Assembly (NCBI RefSeq): GCF_030733685.1
Contig: NZ_JASHIM010000001.1
Location: 124,001 to 188,000 of the forward strand
From: Roseovarius sp. MMSF_3281
GTDB taxonomy: Bacteria > Pseudomonadota > Alphaproteobacteria > Rhodobacterales > Rhodobacteraceae
Reading direction: 5' to 3'
Length of the DNA: 64,000 nt
The notes under the pieces were generated by a model that saw only the letters and a list, made by a program, of their open reading frames with translations, did not search any database and was not told where the DNA came from. The number at the start of each line of letters is the position of its first letter. Within the stretch, counting starts at the first letter, position 1. The position numbers were made by a program, and so were the translations under genes. This document shows positions 1-7,733 of this stretch, piece by piece.

Positions 1-521
1 ATTCCGATGTCGTGGGGGGCGCTTTGTCGGTGGCTGACGAAAACCTGCCCGCATGGCAGGCCGTTTGCACCGACCGGCACGATGCCGGCGCCATCCTCGG
101 GCCGTTCGACGCATGGCTTTTGATGCGGGGCATGCGCACCCTGCCGCTAAGGGTCGAGCGCAGCAGCGAAAACGCCCTGCGCCTTGCACAGGCGCTTGAA
201 CATCATGCCGGGCTCGAGGCGGTCTGGTATCCGGGCCTTGCCGCCCATCCGCAACACGACCTGGCCCAACGCCAGATGCGGGGCGGCTTTGGCTGCCTCG
301 TGTCGATCTTGGTCAAAGGCGGGTTCGAGGGTGCGGCGCGACTGGCCTCGCGCCTGCAGGTCTTTCACCGCGCCACGTCACTGGGCGGCGTCGAAAGCCT
401 GGTCGAGCACCGCCAAGTGATCGAACCCGACACCGGCATCCCCGAAAACCTGCTGCGCCTGTCGGTGGGGATCGAGGACGCGGGCGACCTGATCGCGGAT
501 ATCGAACAAGCCCTCGAATAG
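1..521 (+). CDS. Cys/Met metabolism PLP-dependent enzyme (cystathionine gamma-synthase/lyase type), 3' part only
   Basis: The gene enters from the left edge already in frame; about 172 C-terminal residues remain. The first visible residues read SDVVGGAL, the segment that in this family follows the PLP-binding lysine by a few residues, so the lysine itself lies outside the window. Further on, GPFDAWLLMRGMRTLPLR, HRATSLGGVESLVEHR and the end pattern LLRLSVGIEDAGDLIADI are typical of the transsulfuration-enzyme fold. Such enzymes act on cystathionine, methionine or O-acylhomoserine in the cytoplasm; the exact reaction cannot be fixed from the C-terminal part. It ends with TAG and is followed by a GC-rich hairpin region. 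Confidence 0.85.
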   Translation, partial: SDVVGGALSVADENLPAWQAVCTDRHDAGAILGPFDAWLLMRGMRTLPLRVERSSENALRLAQALEHHAGLEAVWYPGLAAHPQHDLAQRQMRGGFGCLVSILVKGGFEGAARLASRLQVFHRATSLGGVESLVEHRQVIEPDTGIPENLLRLSVGIEDAGDLIADIEQALE

Positions 522-539
522 GCTTTCTTCTTTTCACAA

Positions 540-572
540 GTATCCCGGGGAGTTTGAGGGGCAGAGCCCCTC
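540..572. repeat. Partial copy of a dispersed intergenic hairpin element
   Basis: A 17-bp palindrome, GAGGGGC-aga-GCCCCTC, lies at 556-572 beside the block TCCCGGGGAGTTTGAG. The same combination (hairpin followed by CTCCCCGGG and TATT, here in reverse orientation) recurs at about 58456 and, with changed stem letters, at about 53737. It follows the stop codon of the PLP enzyme and may help end transcription. Only part of the longer element seen at the other two sites is present. Confidence 0.5.
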
Positions 573-610
573 ATCCCCACTAACCTGTGCGGCGCAGCCG
601 CGCCTTTCGG

Positions 611-721
611 TCAGGCCTGGCGGGCCAGTTTGTCGCGTTCGCGGATCATCGCCTTGGCGGCGATATGCATGCCTGCGTCGCGCAGGGATTGGATGCGGGT
701 TTCAATTTCTTCGATGGTCAT
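611..721 (-). CDS. Small conserved-looking protein, 36 residues, function unknown
   Basis: A short minus-strand reading frame encodes MTIEEIETRIQSLRDAGMH and a further IAAKAMIRERDKLARQA. It is highly charged, predicted helical, and has no membrane segment or cysteine. A strong AAGGAG ribosome site lies at the right distance (7 bases) from the ATG at 721; an alternative ATG at 727 would sit only one base from AGGAG, so 721 is preferred. The codon choice is GC-rich like its neighbours. It stands alone between the PLP-enzyme gene on the other strand and the downstream end of the VWA gene. I do not recognise a family. Confidence 0.6.
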   Translation of the reverse strand: MTIEEIETRIQSLRDAGMHIAAKAMIRERDKLARQA

Positions 722-943
722 GGTCATTCTCCTTTTTCTTGTTTGGCGGCGGTCCAAAGCACGGCACGGCGCATGGGCGCCGTGGAGGAAAGGGATCGTC
801 GCTGGTTATCGGGCGGACCGGCGGTGTCGCTCGTGGTCCGGGCGCGGATCGTGCCGCTTTCCCGTGAACGGGGCAGGCCCTTGGCCGCCCGCGGTGGTCA
901 GAGATGTAACAGGTCTTGGCGCGGTTTCAACCGGGGTGACGGA

Positions 944-2128
944 TCACCGCACCAGTTCGCGCATGCCTGCATCCAGCCCTTCAAGGGTCATCGGCACCAT
1001 GCGGCCCTCGAAAATCTCGTGGATCATCTTGATCGACTGGGTGTAGGGCCAGTGCCCCTGTGGCACCGGGTTGATCCACAGGTGATCGGGCCATTGCTGC
1101 CGGGCACGGTCCAGCCATGTCTGGCCCGCTTCGGCGTTCCAGTGTTCATTCGCGCCGCCGGGATAGGCGATCTCGTAGGGCGACATCGAGGCGTCGCCGA
1201 CGAAGATGCATTTATAATCCGGCCCGTAGGTGTGCATCACGTCCCATGTCGGCGTCACCTCGTTCCAGCGGCGGGCGTTGTCGCGCCAGACGCCTTCGTA
1301 GAGGCAGTTGTGGAAGTAGTAGTATTCGAGGTGTTTGAACTCGGCCCGGGCGGCGGAAAACAGTTCCTCGACCACCTTGATATGGTCGTCCATCGAGCCG
1401 CCCACGTCGAGAAACAGCAGTACTTTCACGGCATTGCGCCGTTCCGGGCGGGTTTGCACGTCAAGGTAGCCATGTTCGGCGGTGGCGCGGATGGTGCCAT
1501 CGAGGTCAAGCTCTTCATCGGCGCCGTCGCGCACCCATTGGCGCAGGCGTTTGAGCGCGACCTTGATGTTGCGGGTGCCAATCTCGACGCTGTCGTCGAG
1601 GTTGCGGAACTCGCGCTTGTCCCAGACTTTCACCGCGCGGCGGTGGCGGGATTTGTCCTGTCCGATGCGCACGCCTTCGGGGTTATACCCGTAAGCGCCG
1701 AAAGGCGAGGTGCCGGCGGTGCCGATCCATTTGTTGCCCCCCTGGTGGCGGCCTTCCTGTTCCTTCAACCGTTCCTTGAGGGTTTCCATCAGTTTGTCGA
1801 AGCCGCCAAGCGCCTCGATCTCGGCCTGTTCCTCGGGCGACAGGTGCTTTTCGGCCATCTTGCGCAGCCAGTCTTCGGGGATGTCCACGGCGTTCAGGAC
1901 ATCCTGCGCCGTGATTTCCTCAAGCCCTTGGAAGCAATGCGAAAAGGCGCGATCGAAGCGGTCGATCATCCGCTCGTCCTTCACCATCGCTGACCGTGCG
2001 AGGTAGTAGAATCCTTCGACGTCATAGGTGACCAGATCGGCGGTCAGCGCCTCAAGAAAAGTCAGGTATTCCCGCAGGCTTACGGGCACGCCGGTTTTTC
2101 GCAGGGTATCGAAGAAGGGCAGGAACAT
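944..2128 (-). CDS. VWA-domain protein of the CoxE-like family
   Basis: A 394-residue cytoplasmic protein. The N-terminal half is helical and charged; the C-terminal half is a von Willebrand factor A domain with the metal-site (MIDAS) motif DVGGS at residues 241-245, followed by the hydrophobic strand IFVGDASMSPYEI near 310. CoxE-like VWA proteins typically work with a MoxR-family AAA+ ATPase as an adaptor pair that remodels or activates a target; the matching ATPase is encoded upstream in the same direction (3968-4807). The start at 2128 lies 6 bases after the stop of the small membrane protein gene, so translation is probably coupled. The target of the pair is not apparent here. Confidence 0.85.
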   Translation of the reverse strand: MFLPFFDTLRKTGVPVSLREYLTFLEALTADLVTYDVEGFYYLARSAMVKDERMIDRFDRAFSHCFQGLEEITAQDVLNAVDIPEDWLRKMAEKHLSPEEQAEIEALGGFDKLMETLKERLKEQEGRHQGGNKWIGTAGTSPFGAYGYNPEGVRIGQDKSRHRRAVKVWDKREFRNLDDSVEIGTRNIKVALKRLRQWVRDGADEELDLDGTIRATAEHGYLDVQTRPERRNAVKVLLFLDVGGSMDDHIKVVEELFSAARAEFKHLEYYYFHNCLYEGVWRDNARRWNEVTPTWDVMHTYGPDYKCIFVGDASMSPYEIAYPGGANEHWNAEAGQTWLDRARQQWPDHLWINPVPQGHWPYTQSIKMIHEIFEGRMVPMTLEGLDAGMRELVR

Positions 2129-2134
2129 CGCGGA

Positions 2135-2302
2135 TCAGGCAGCGCCGCGATAGATGAAGATGGTGATGAACAGTGACGCGAGCGTGAAGACGAGGCAATA
2201 GACAAAGGCGTATTGCAGGATATCCGCCGTGTTGCCCTTGCGGCGTTTGGCGATCATCGCGCCGGTGAGGGCACCAAGGATGGCGCCAATAATCATGATC
2301 AT
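2135..2302 (-). CDS. Small two-helix membrane protein, 55 residues, function unknown
   Basis: The frame encodes a peptide beginning MIMIIGAILGALTGAMIAKR, then a short basic loop (RRKGNTAD) and a second hydrophobic stretch (YAFVYCLVFTLASLFITIFI). The first segment has a glycine-spaced pattern (G..LGALTG) suited to helix packing. It sits between the lipoprotein gene (stop at 2318, 15 bases upstream) and the VWA gene (start 6 bases downstream), so it is part of that operon. A second ATG at 2296 is equally possible as start. No family is recognised; the operon position suggests an inner-membrane partner of the lipoprotein or VWA protein. Confidence 0.65.
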   Translation of the reverse strand: MIMIIGAILGALTGAMIAKRRKGNTADILQYAFVYCLVFTLASLFITIFIYRGAA

Positions 2303-2317
2303 GCTGTGCCAGCCCTG

Positions 2318-3685
2318 TTAGAGGTTCGCTCCTTTAAGCGGGCTGAGCGCCGAGATGTCGCGCAGTTTGGCGCGCACGGCCCAGTCCGCGCCGAATCCGT
2401 ATCGTGCCCAGCCCAGACTGTCCAGTCGAACGGCCTGCGCCTCGGCGACGCGGCCGGTGAGTTCCAGCGCCTCGGCGCGCAGCATCATCAGGGTTGCCAG
2501 CAGGGCGGCGTTTTCATGGCGTTCGGCGGTGGCAAGGTGCGGGGTCAGCAGCATCAGGGCATCTTCGCCGCGGCCCTTGGCGATGGCATAGGCGGCCAGT
2601 TGCGAGGCGGTATAGGCGCGGTGCAGGCTGGTGCCCGGTGTCCGTTGGTAGAACTGTTCGGCGATGACGAATTGATCCTGGGCGAAATCGGGGTCGGAGG
2701 CCTGTGTCAGGCGGCCAAGCGCGAAATGCGAAAAGGCGCGGCGGTGATCGGTCCAGCCCACGGCCTCGGCGATGCGCAGGGCCTCGCGCGCGGCGCTGCG
2801 GCGTTGCGCCGAGCGCGCGCCCGGGCCAAGCGCCGTCTGGATGTTGCGCACCCATGCGCGCGGCGTGCTGGAGGCATGGCGCGGGGCGATTTGATCGCCC
2901 GTCGGGTTCAATCGGCTGAGGATGGCCGGCAAGCGGCGGGCCACCTGCGCGCGGGTCATGCCCGAGTGCAGATCGGGCGAATAATAGGCGCGCAGGATCA
3001 GCATATCAAAGCCGGTGAGCACGGTATGCACGTTGTCGTCGTTGAAGACGGAATCGGGCAGGCGGTAGAGGTCATTGAGCGGCCCGATGGCCTGTGCCAG
3101 TTCCTCGTGCAGGCAATCGCGCACCTCTTGCGGGGAGCTGTCGCTGGGAATGAACACGGCCAGTTTCTCGCGCGTTTTCAGCAGCGACCAGTTGGTGATC
3201 CGGCTGTGGCGGGCTTTGCGGTATTGCGACAGGCGCGAGATGTTGGGCACCACGAAACAGGCCGCTTGCGGCAGGTGGCGGCGGATTTCGCTACGCGGCA
3301 CCGCCTCGATGGTGATGTTGGCGGTGTCCGAGCGGACGCGCGCCACGTCGATCCCGGCCTCGGTGCGCAGGCGGTGCACGAGGCGGTTGAGATCGGGAAC
3401 GAGGGTTGGCGGCGGGCTGCCGGTCACGCGGATCGAGATCGGTTCCTCGAACCGCGAGAAATGCTGCAGGGGCCTGCCGGATTCCAACTGGAAGCTGAGT
3501 TCGAGAAAATCGCGTTGGATATCGCGATTCGAACGCTGCGGGGGCACCGGGCGCGGGGCGGAAAACCGCTTCATCGCGGGCATGGTGCTTTCGTGATGCG
3601 TGGCCGCCCGCGAGGGCATGTCGCCCGGCGTACCGGACATGCAGCCGCCCAGCATCAAACAGATAGGTAAAATGACGCGACGCAT
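2318..3685 (-). CDS. DUF2927-type lipoprotein
   Basis: A 455-residue protein whose chosen start gives the lipoprotein signal MRRVILPICLMLGGC, with lipobox LGGC at residues 12-15; a longer upstream frame has no signal and is not used. A G-rich ribosome site precedes the ATG at 3685. The central region (about 60-290), including FRFEEPISIRVTG-like and CFVVPNISRLSQYRKARH segments and CLHEELAQAIGPLNDLYRLPDSVF, matches the DUF2927 family. HEELAQ resembles a zincin-like HExxx helix but is not a full HExxH. The C-terminal third looks like helical TPR-type repeats. It lies between the MoxR ATPase gene and the small membrane protein, in the same direction. Biochemical role unknown. Confidence 0.75.
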   Translation of the reverse strand: MRRVILPICLMLGGCMSGTPGDMPSRAATHHESTMPAMKRFSAPRPVPPQRSNRDIQRDFLELSFQLESGRPLQHFSRFEEPISIRVTGSPPPTLVPDLNRLVHRLRTEAGIDVARVRSDTANITIEAVPRSEIRRHLPQAACFVVPNISRLSQYRKARHSRITNWSLLKTREKLAVFIPSDSSPQEVRDCLHEELAQAIGPLNDLYRLPDSVFNDDNVHTVLTGFDMLILRAYYSPDLHSGMTRAQVARRLPAILSRLNPTGDQIAPRHASSTPRAWVRNIQTALGPGARSAQRRSAAREALRIAEAVGWTDHRRAFSHFALGRLTQASDPDFAQDQFVIAEQFYQRTPGTSLHRAYTASQLAAYAIAKGRGEDALMLLTPHLATAERHENAALLATLMMLRAEALELTGRVAEAQAVRLDSLGWARYGFGADWAVRAKLRDISALSPLKGANL

Positions 3686-3869
3686 CTGCCCCCCGAAGCC
3701 TCTAGTTCCCAACACATGCGCCCACCCGGACGGGTCGGGCGCATCTGTCCTGCGTCGGCGAGATGCGGTCAGCGGTGCGTTGTTCCTGTGCGCCTGTTGT
3801 CCGGTCTGTTTGCTGCCCGTGCAGGTTCGGAGGTATTTATGCCCCTCATCCTGTCCACCGTAAGGAGCG

Positions 3870-3912
3870 AAAAAGGCAAAAATGTGACCGATTCGGCGGG
3901 AGGCCGAACCGG
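3870..3912 (-). terminator. Probable rho-independent terminator after the MoxR gene
   Basis: On the minus strand an inverted repeat with the core GCCGAA...TTCGGC and outer CCG/CGG pairs (3888-3912) is followed by two T runs (the A runs at 3870-3874 and 3878-3882 on the plus strand). It lies 56 bases past the moxR stop. It would separate or attenuate moxR from the downstream lipoprotein-VWA genes. Confidence 0.5.
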
Positions 3913-3967
3913 TTGCAGGAGATGGAGAATTATTGCCTTTTATCAATGGCCTGGTTTCTTTTTGGGA

Positions 3968-4807
3968 TTAACGTTGACGTCGCGCCATGAAGGCGAGGCG
4001 CTCAAAAAGATGAACGTCGGCCTCGTTCTTGAGAAGGGCCCCGTGCAGTTTCGGCAGGGCATCGGCGCCATCCCGCTTGAGATCGGCCGGGTCGAGGTCT
4101 TCGGCCAGAAGCAGTTTCAGCCAGTCCAGCACCTCGGAGGTGGAGGGCTTTTTCTTCAGCCCCGCCTGTTCGCGGATTTCATAAAACTGCGTGAGCGCGG
4201 TTGTCAGAAGCTGATCCTTGATGCCGGGGTGATGCACCTCGACGATCTGTTTCATGGTCTCCATGTCCGGGAAGCGGATGTAATGGAAGAAACAGCGGCG
4301 CAGGAAGGCGTCGGGCAGTTCCTTTTCGTTGTTCGAGGTGATGATCACGATGGGGCGGTTTTGCGCGCGGATGGTTTCGCCGGTCTCGTAGACGTGGAAT
4401 TCCATCCGGTCGAGTTCTTGCAGCAGGTCGTTGGGAAACTCGATATCGGCCTTGTCGACCTCGTCAATCAACAGCACGACTTTCCTGTCCGCCTCGAAGG
4501 CCTGCCAGAGCTTGCCCTTGCGGATATAGTTTGTCACGTCGTGGACGCGTTCATCGCCCAGCTGGCTATCGCGCAGGCGCGACACGGCATCGTATTCGTA
4601 AAGGCCCTGTTGCGCCTTGGTTGTGGACTTGATGTTCCATTCGATCATCTCAAGGCCGAGGCCCTGGGCCACTTGCCGGGCCAGTTCGGTCTTGCCGGTG
4701 CCGGGTTCGCCCTTGACCAGAAGGGGGCGTTCCAGGGTGACGGCGGCATTGACCGCGATGGTGAGGTCATCGGTGGCGACATAGGCCTCGGTGCCTTGAA
4801 ATTTCAT
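3968..4807 (-). CDS. MoxR-family AAA+ ATPase
   Basis: A 279-residue AAA+ ATPase with Walker A GEPGTGKT at residues 33-40, Walker B VVLLIDEVD around 110-118, a sensor-1 strand (PIVIITSNNEKELPDAFLRRC) and the arginine-finger segment after it. The start at 4807 is chosen for the TAAGGA site 5 bases upstream; a longer frame exists but lacks one. MoxR ATPases act as chaperones that assemble or activate metal enzymes, usually with a VWA partner. Here the VWA protein lies 1.8 kb downstream in the same direction with a lipoprotein and a small membrane protein between them. Target unknown. Confidence 0.9.
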   Translation of the reverse strand: MKFQGTEAYVATDDLTIAVNAAVTLERPLLVKGEPGTGKTELARQVAQGLGLEMIEWNIKSTTKAQQGLYEYDAVSRLRDSQLGDERVHDVTNYIRKGKLWQAFEADRKVVLLIDEVDKADIEFPNDLLQELDRMEFHVYETGETIRAQNRPIVIITSNNEKELPDAFLRRCFFHYIRFPDMETMKQIVEVHHPGIKDQLLTTALTQFYEIREQAGLKKKPSTSEVLDWLKLLLAEDLDPADLKRDGADALPKLHGALLKNEADVHLFERLAFMARRQR

Positions 4808-5001
4808 GTGTTTCCTTACCTTTGCGCTAGCGTGCATAACGTTTCAGCGCGGACAGTAAGGCCAAGCACGAAACACATCAATCCGCAGTGATTGCCTAGT
4901 GACATTGCCGCGTGGCGGGTGTAATGCGACCCCATGGAGGCGCCAACGGTCTGAGGAGACAATACGCCATGCCAGACATTGGCCTTGATGAGGGGAGCAC
5001 C

Positions 5002-5424
5002 ATGAAAGCCGAAGTCTTTCTACCTGAAGACTATCGCCCGGCTGAAGACGAGCCGTTCATGAACGAGCGTCAGGTGGAGTACTTCCGCCGGAAGCTGATC
5101 AACTGGAAAAACGAGCTGTTGGAAGGCAGCCGGGACACCATCGAGGGGCTGCAGGACAGCACCCGGGCGATCCCGGACGTGGCCGACCGTGCCAGCGAAG
5201 AAACCGACCGTGCCATCGAGTTGCGTACCCGTGACCGTCAGCGCAAGCTGGTCGCCAAGATCGACAGCGCGCTGCGCCGGATCGAAGAGGGCGAATATGG
5301 CTATTGCGAAGTGACCGGAGACCCGATCAGCCTGAAACGGCTGGATGCGCGGCCGATCGCGACCATGAGCCTTGAAGCGCAGGAACGCCACGAGCGGCGC
5401 GAGAAAGTACACCGCGACGATTGA
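5002..5424 (+). CDS. dksA: RNA polymerase-binding transcription factor DksA
   Basis: A 140-residue protein (start MKAEVFLPEDYRPAEDEPF). The coiled-coil tip carries the DxxDxA motif D59-V-A-D62-R-A64, the part that enters the polymerase secondary channel. Instead of the four-cysteine zinc finger of enterobacterial DksA only one cysteine remains (GYCEVTG, C102); loss of cysteines is known in alphaproteobacterial DksA. It works with ppGpp at stress and nutrient-responsive promoters. A site AGGGGAG lies 5 bases before the ATG at 5002; an in-frame ATG at 4969 with AGGAG 10 bases upstream would add 11 residues and cannot be ruled out. The 164 bases before it hold its promoter, not resolved. Confidence 0.9.
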   Translation: MKAEVFLPEDYRPAEDEPFMNERQVEYFRRKLINWKNELLEGSRDTIEGLQDSTRAIPDVADRASEETDRAIELRTRDRQRKLVAKIDSALRRIEEGEYGYCEVTGDPISLKRLDARPIATMSLEAQERHERREKVHRDD

Positions 5425-5497
5425 TCGTCGCCGCGGTGGGAGTTGGGGAGCGCCGGGGCGATGGCCTCGGCGTTTTTCGTCTGGGGCGGGAAATGCG

Positions 5498-6664
5498 ATG
5501 AGCCTTGAGGGATTGAAATGCCTTGTGATCGGCGCCGGGATCGGTGGCTTGGCCGTTGCGCGCGCCTTGGCGCTGCGCGGGGCCGAGGTGACCGTGTTGG
5601 AGCAGGCCGATGCGATTCGCGAGGTCGGCGCGGGCCTGCAGATCAGCCCCAACGGCTTTGCCGTGCTGCGCGCGCTTGGGCTGTCGGATGCCTTGCGTGC
5701 GGTGGGCGTGCAGGCGCAGGCGGTCAGCCTGCGGGATTATCACAAGGGCGAGGTGACGCGGCTTGACCTGACCCGGCTGGACAGCCGCGACTATTATTTC
5801 CTGCATCGGGCCGATTTGATCGAGGTGCTGGCCGAAGGTGCCCGCGCCGCGGGGGTGCGCATCCGGTTGTTGCAGAAGGTGGCGCGGGTGGAGCCGGGCG
5901 CGCGCCCGGCGGTGTATTTGAGCAATGGTGCCGTTCTGGAGGCCGATGTCGTTGTCGGTGCCGATGGTCTGCATTCCAAGACGCGCCATGCGCTGAACGG
6001 CACGGTGGCCCCGTTTTTCACCCGGCAAGTGGCCTGGCGCGCGGTGATCCCCAATGCCGAAGGGCGCGGGCCGGAGGCGCGAATTCACATGGGGCCGATG
6101 CGCCATCTGGTCAGTTATCCGATGCGCGGCTCGAAGGTGTTGAATGTCGTCGCCGTGCAGGAGCGGGCGGCATGGACCGCGGAAAGCTGGAGCCAGAAAG
6201 ACGACCCGCTGTCGTTGCGGGCGGCCTTTGGGGATTTCGGGCCCGAGGCGCAGGATATGCTGGCGCGGGTCGAGGAAGTGTATCTTTGGGGGCTGTTCCG
6301 GCATCCGGTTGCGGCCAAGTGGCATGGTGGCGGTGTGGCCCTGTTGGGCGATGCGGCGCACCCGACGCTGCCGTTCATGGCGCAGGGGGCCTGCATGGCG
6401 CTTGAGGATGCATGGGCCTTGGCGGACAGTCTGGCGGGGGCGGGCGACACGGAGGCGCGCCTGACACGATACCAGGCGCGGCGCGCGGAGCGGGCCAAGC
6501 GGGTGGTGGACGCGGCCAGCGGCAATGCATGGAAATATCACCTGAGCCTGCCGCCGCTGCGGTGGGCGGCGCATGGCTTGTTGCGTGTGGGCGGGCGTTT
6601 TGCGCCGGACCGGATGATGCGACAGTTCAATTGGATTTACGGCCACGACGAGACCGCAGTCTAA
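5498..6664 (+). CDS. FAD-dependent aromatic-ring monooxygenase (salicylate hydroxylase-like)
   Basis: A 388-residue flavoprotein of the UbiH/PHBH fold. It shows the dinucleotide motif GAGIGG at residues 12-17, the acidic end of the second strand (VLEQAD), the DG motif region VVVGADGLHSKTR near 155, and the second FAD motif LLGDAAHPTLPFMAQGAC near 285. Such enzymes hydroxylate small aromatic acids with NAD(P)H and oxygen in the cytosol. Start chosen at the ATG giving MSLEGLKCLVIGAG. No aromatic pathway genes are adjacent, so the substrate is open. The stop codon overlaps the first bases of a 114-bp repeat element. Confidence 0.85.
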   Translation: MSLEGLKCLVIGAGIGGLAVARALALRGAEVTVLEQADAIREVGAGLQISPNGFAVLRALGLSDALRAVGVQAQAVSLRDYHKGEVTRLDLTRLDSRDYYFLHRADLIEVLAEGARAAGVRIRLLQKVARVEPGARPAVYLSNGAVLEADVVVGADGLHSKTRHALNGTVAPFFTRQVAWRAVIPNAEGRGPEARIHMGPMRHLVSYPMRGSKVLNVVAVQERAAWTAESWSQKDDPLSLRAAFGDFGPEAQDMLARVEEVYLWGLFRHPVAAKWHGGGVALLGDAAHPTLPFMAQGACMALEDAWALADSLAGAGDTEARLTRYQARRAERAKRVVDAASGNAWKYHLSLPPLRWAAHGLLRVGGRFAPDRMMRQFNWIYGHDETAV

Positions 6665-6776
6665 AGCGTTCCGCCTTTAACCTGATGCATCAGCGAAAGG
6701 CGGAAGGCGTGCAACGATTGAGCGGAGCACTGCGTTTCGCGAAAATCTGTTACTCAGGTTTTTCGCGAAACGCCTT
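6663..6776. repeat. 114-bp palindromic dispersed repeat, copy 1
   Basis: This element has two hairpins: an outer stem CGTTCCGCCTTT with AAAGGCGGAA, then GCGTTTCGCGAAAA with TTTTTCGCGAAACGC. Its termini form an inverted repeat (AAAGCGTTCCGC at the left; GCGAAACGCCTT at the right). A second copy of the same length lies at 58306-58419, differing by about ten bases by eye. Both copies begin within the TAA stop of a plus-strand gene and lie between convergent genes, so each may act as a two-way terminator. Confidence 0.85.
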
Positions 6777-6818
6777 AGGCGCGCTTGTCAGGCCGTTTTG
6801 GCCTGTCTCGCGCTGTCT

Positions 6819-7601
6819 TCAGGCGTCGAGTTCCACCCAGATGGGCACGTGATCGGAGGGTTTTTCGCGGCCCCTGATGTCCTTGTCGATCTGACAGTCC
6901 AGCAACAGGTCGGCGCATTGCGGGCTAAGCAAGAAGTGGTCGATGCGGATGCCGTCATCGCGGTTCCATGCGCCGGCCTGGTAATCCCAGAAGGTATAAT
7001 GGCCGGGCCCGTGGTGGCGGGTTCGGAAGGCTTCGGTAAAGCCGAGGTTCACGATCCGGCGAAAGGCGGCGCGGCTGTCGGGCAGGGCAAGGGCATCCTT
7101 GGCCCATGCCTCGGGGCGCTTGGCGTCTTCATCTTGCGGGATGATGTTGTAATCGCCCGCCATGAGAAAGGGTTCCTCGGTTTCAAGCAGGGTTTCGGCG
7201 CGGGATTTGAGGCGCTCCATCCACTTGAGTTTGTAATCGTATTTCGGACCCGGCGCGGGGTTGCCGTTGGGCAGGTAAAGCCCGCAGAGATGCACCGGGC
7301 GCTTGTCGCCCATGACCGTGGCCTCGATCCAGCGGGCCTGTTGATCCTCGTCGTCGCCGGGCAGGCCGCGGGTGACATCCTCAAGCGGGAGTTTCGAAAG
7401 GATGGCCACGCCATTGAAGCTTTTCTGCCCGTGCGTTTCGACGGTATAGCCCATGTCCTCGAAATGTTCGCGCGGGAAATTTTCGTCGATGGACTTGATT
7501 TCCTGCAAAAGCGCGACGTCGGGCTGCGCCTCTCGTAGCCAATCAGTCAGCGCGCCGATGCGCGCCTTGATGCCGTTGATGTTGAAGCTGGCGATTTTCA
7601 T
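6819..7601 (-). CDS. xthA: Exodeoxyribonuclease III
   Basis: A 260-residue endonuclease/exonuclease/phosphatase-fold enzyme. It opens with MKIASFNINGIKARI, has the metal-binding glutamate in LLQEIKS (E34), the catalytic aspartate/asparagine pair in MAGDYNIIP near residue 150, and the C-terminal RIDHFLLS and KPSDHVPIW with the catalytic histidine. It repairs abasic sites and removes 3' blocks from DNA. AAGGGG precedes the ATG by 7 bases, which fixes the start at 7601. It is convergent with the FAD monooxygenase and diverges from the repeat-peptide operon. Confidence 0.93.
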   Translation of the reverse strand: MKIASFNINGIKARIGALTDWLREAQPDVALLQEIKSIDENFPREHFEDMGYTVETHGQKSFNGVAILSKLPLEDVTRGLPGDDEDQQARWIEATVMGDKRPVHLCGLYLPNGNPAPGPKYDYKLKWMERLKSRAETLLETEEPFLMAGDYNIIPQDEDAKRPEAWAKDALALPDSRAAFRRIVNLGFTEAFRTRHHGPGHYTFWDYQAGAWNRDDGIRIDHFLLSPQCADLLLDCQIDKDIRGREKPSDHVPIWVELDA

Positions 7602-7733
7602 GGGTGACCCCTTGGTGTTTGGCCCATCTATCGCGCAGCGTGCCCGCGGGGGCAAGGGGCACCGAACCGTCCATGGAAAACCGGAGTATCCCTTGGGTTG
7701 ATTCGCGGTGTAAAAATCGTTTTTGGGTTGAAA

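Noticed and set aside
587-1993. Long plus-strand open frame opposite the VWA gene (468 codons)
   Set aside because: It is antisense to the VWA protein, lacks any motif, and reflects GC-rich codon bias; the minus-strand product has a clear MIDAS domain.
2213-3670. Plus-strand open frame of 485 codons opposite the DUF2927-type lipoprotein
   Set aside because: No motif or ribosome site; the minus strand has a lipobox and recognised domain.
5327-6646. Minus-strand frame of 439 codons across the FAD monooxygenase
   Set aside because: Composition is dominated by Arg, Pro, His and Gln, typical of antisense frames; the plus frame has both FAD motifs.
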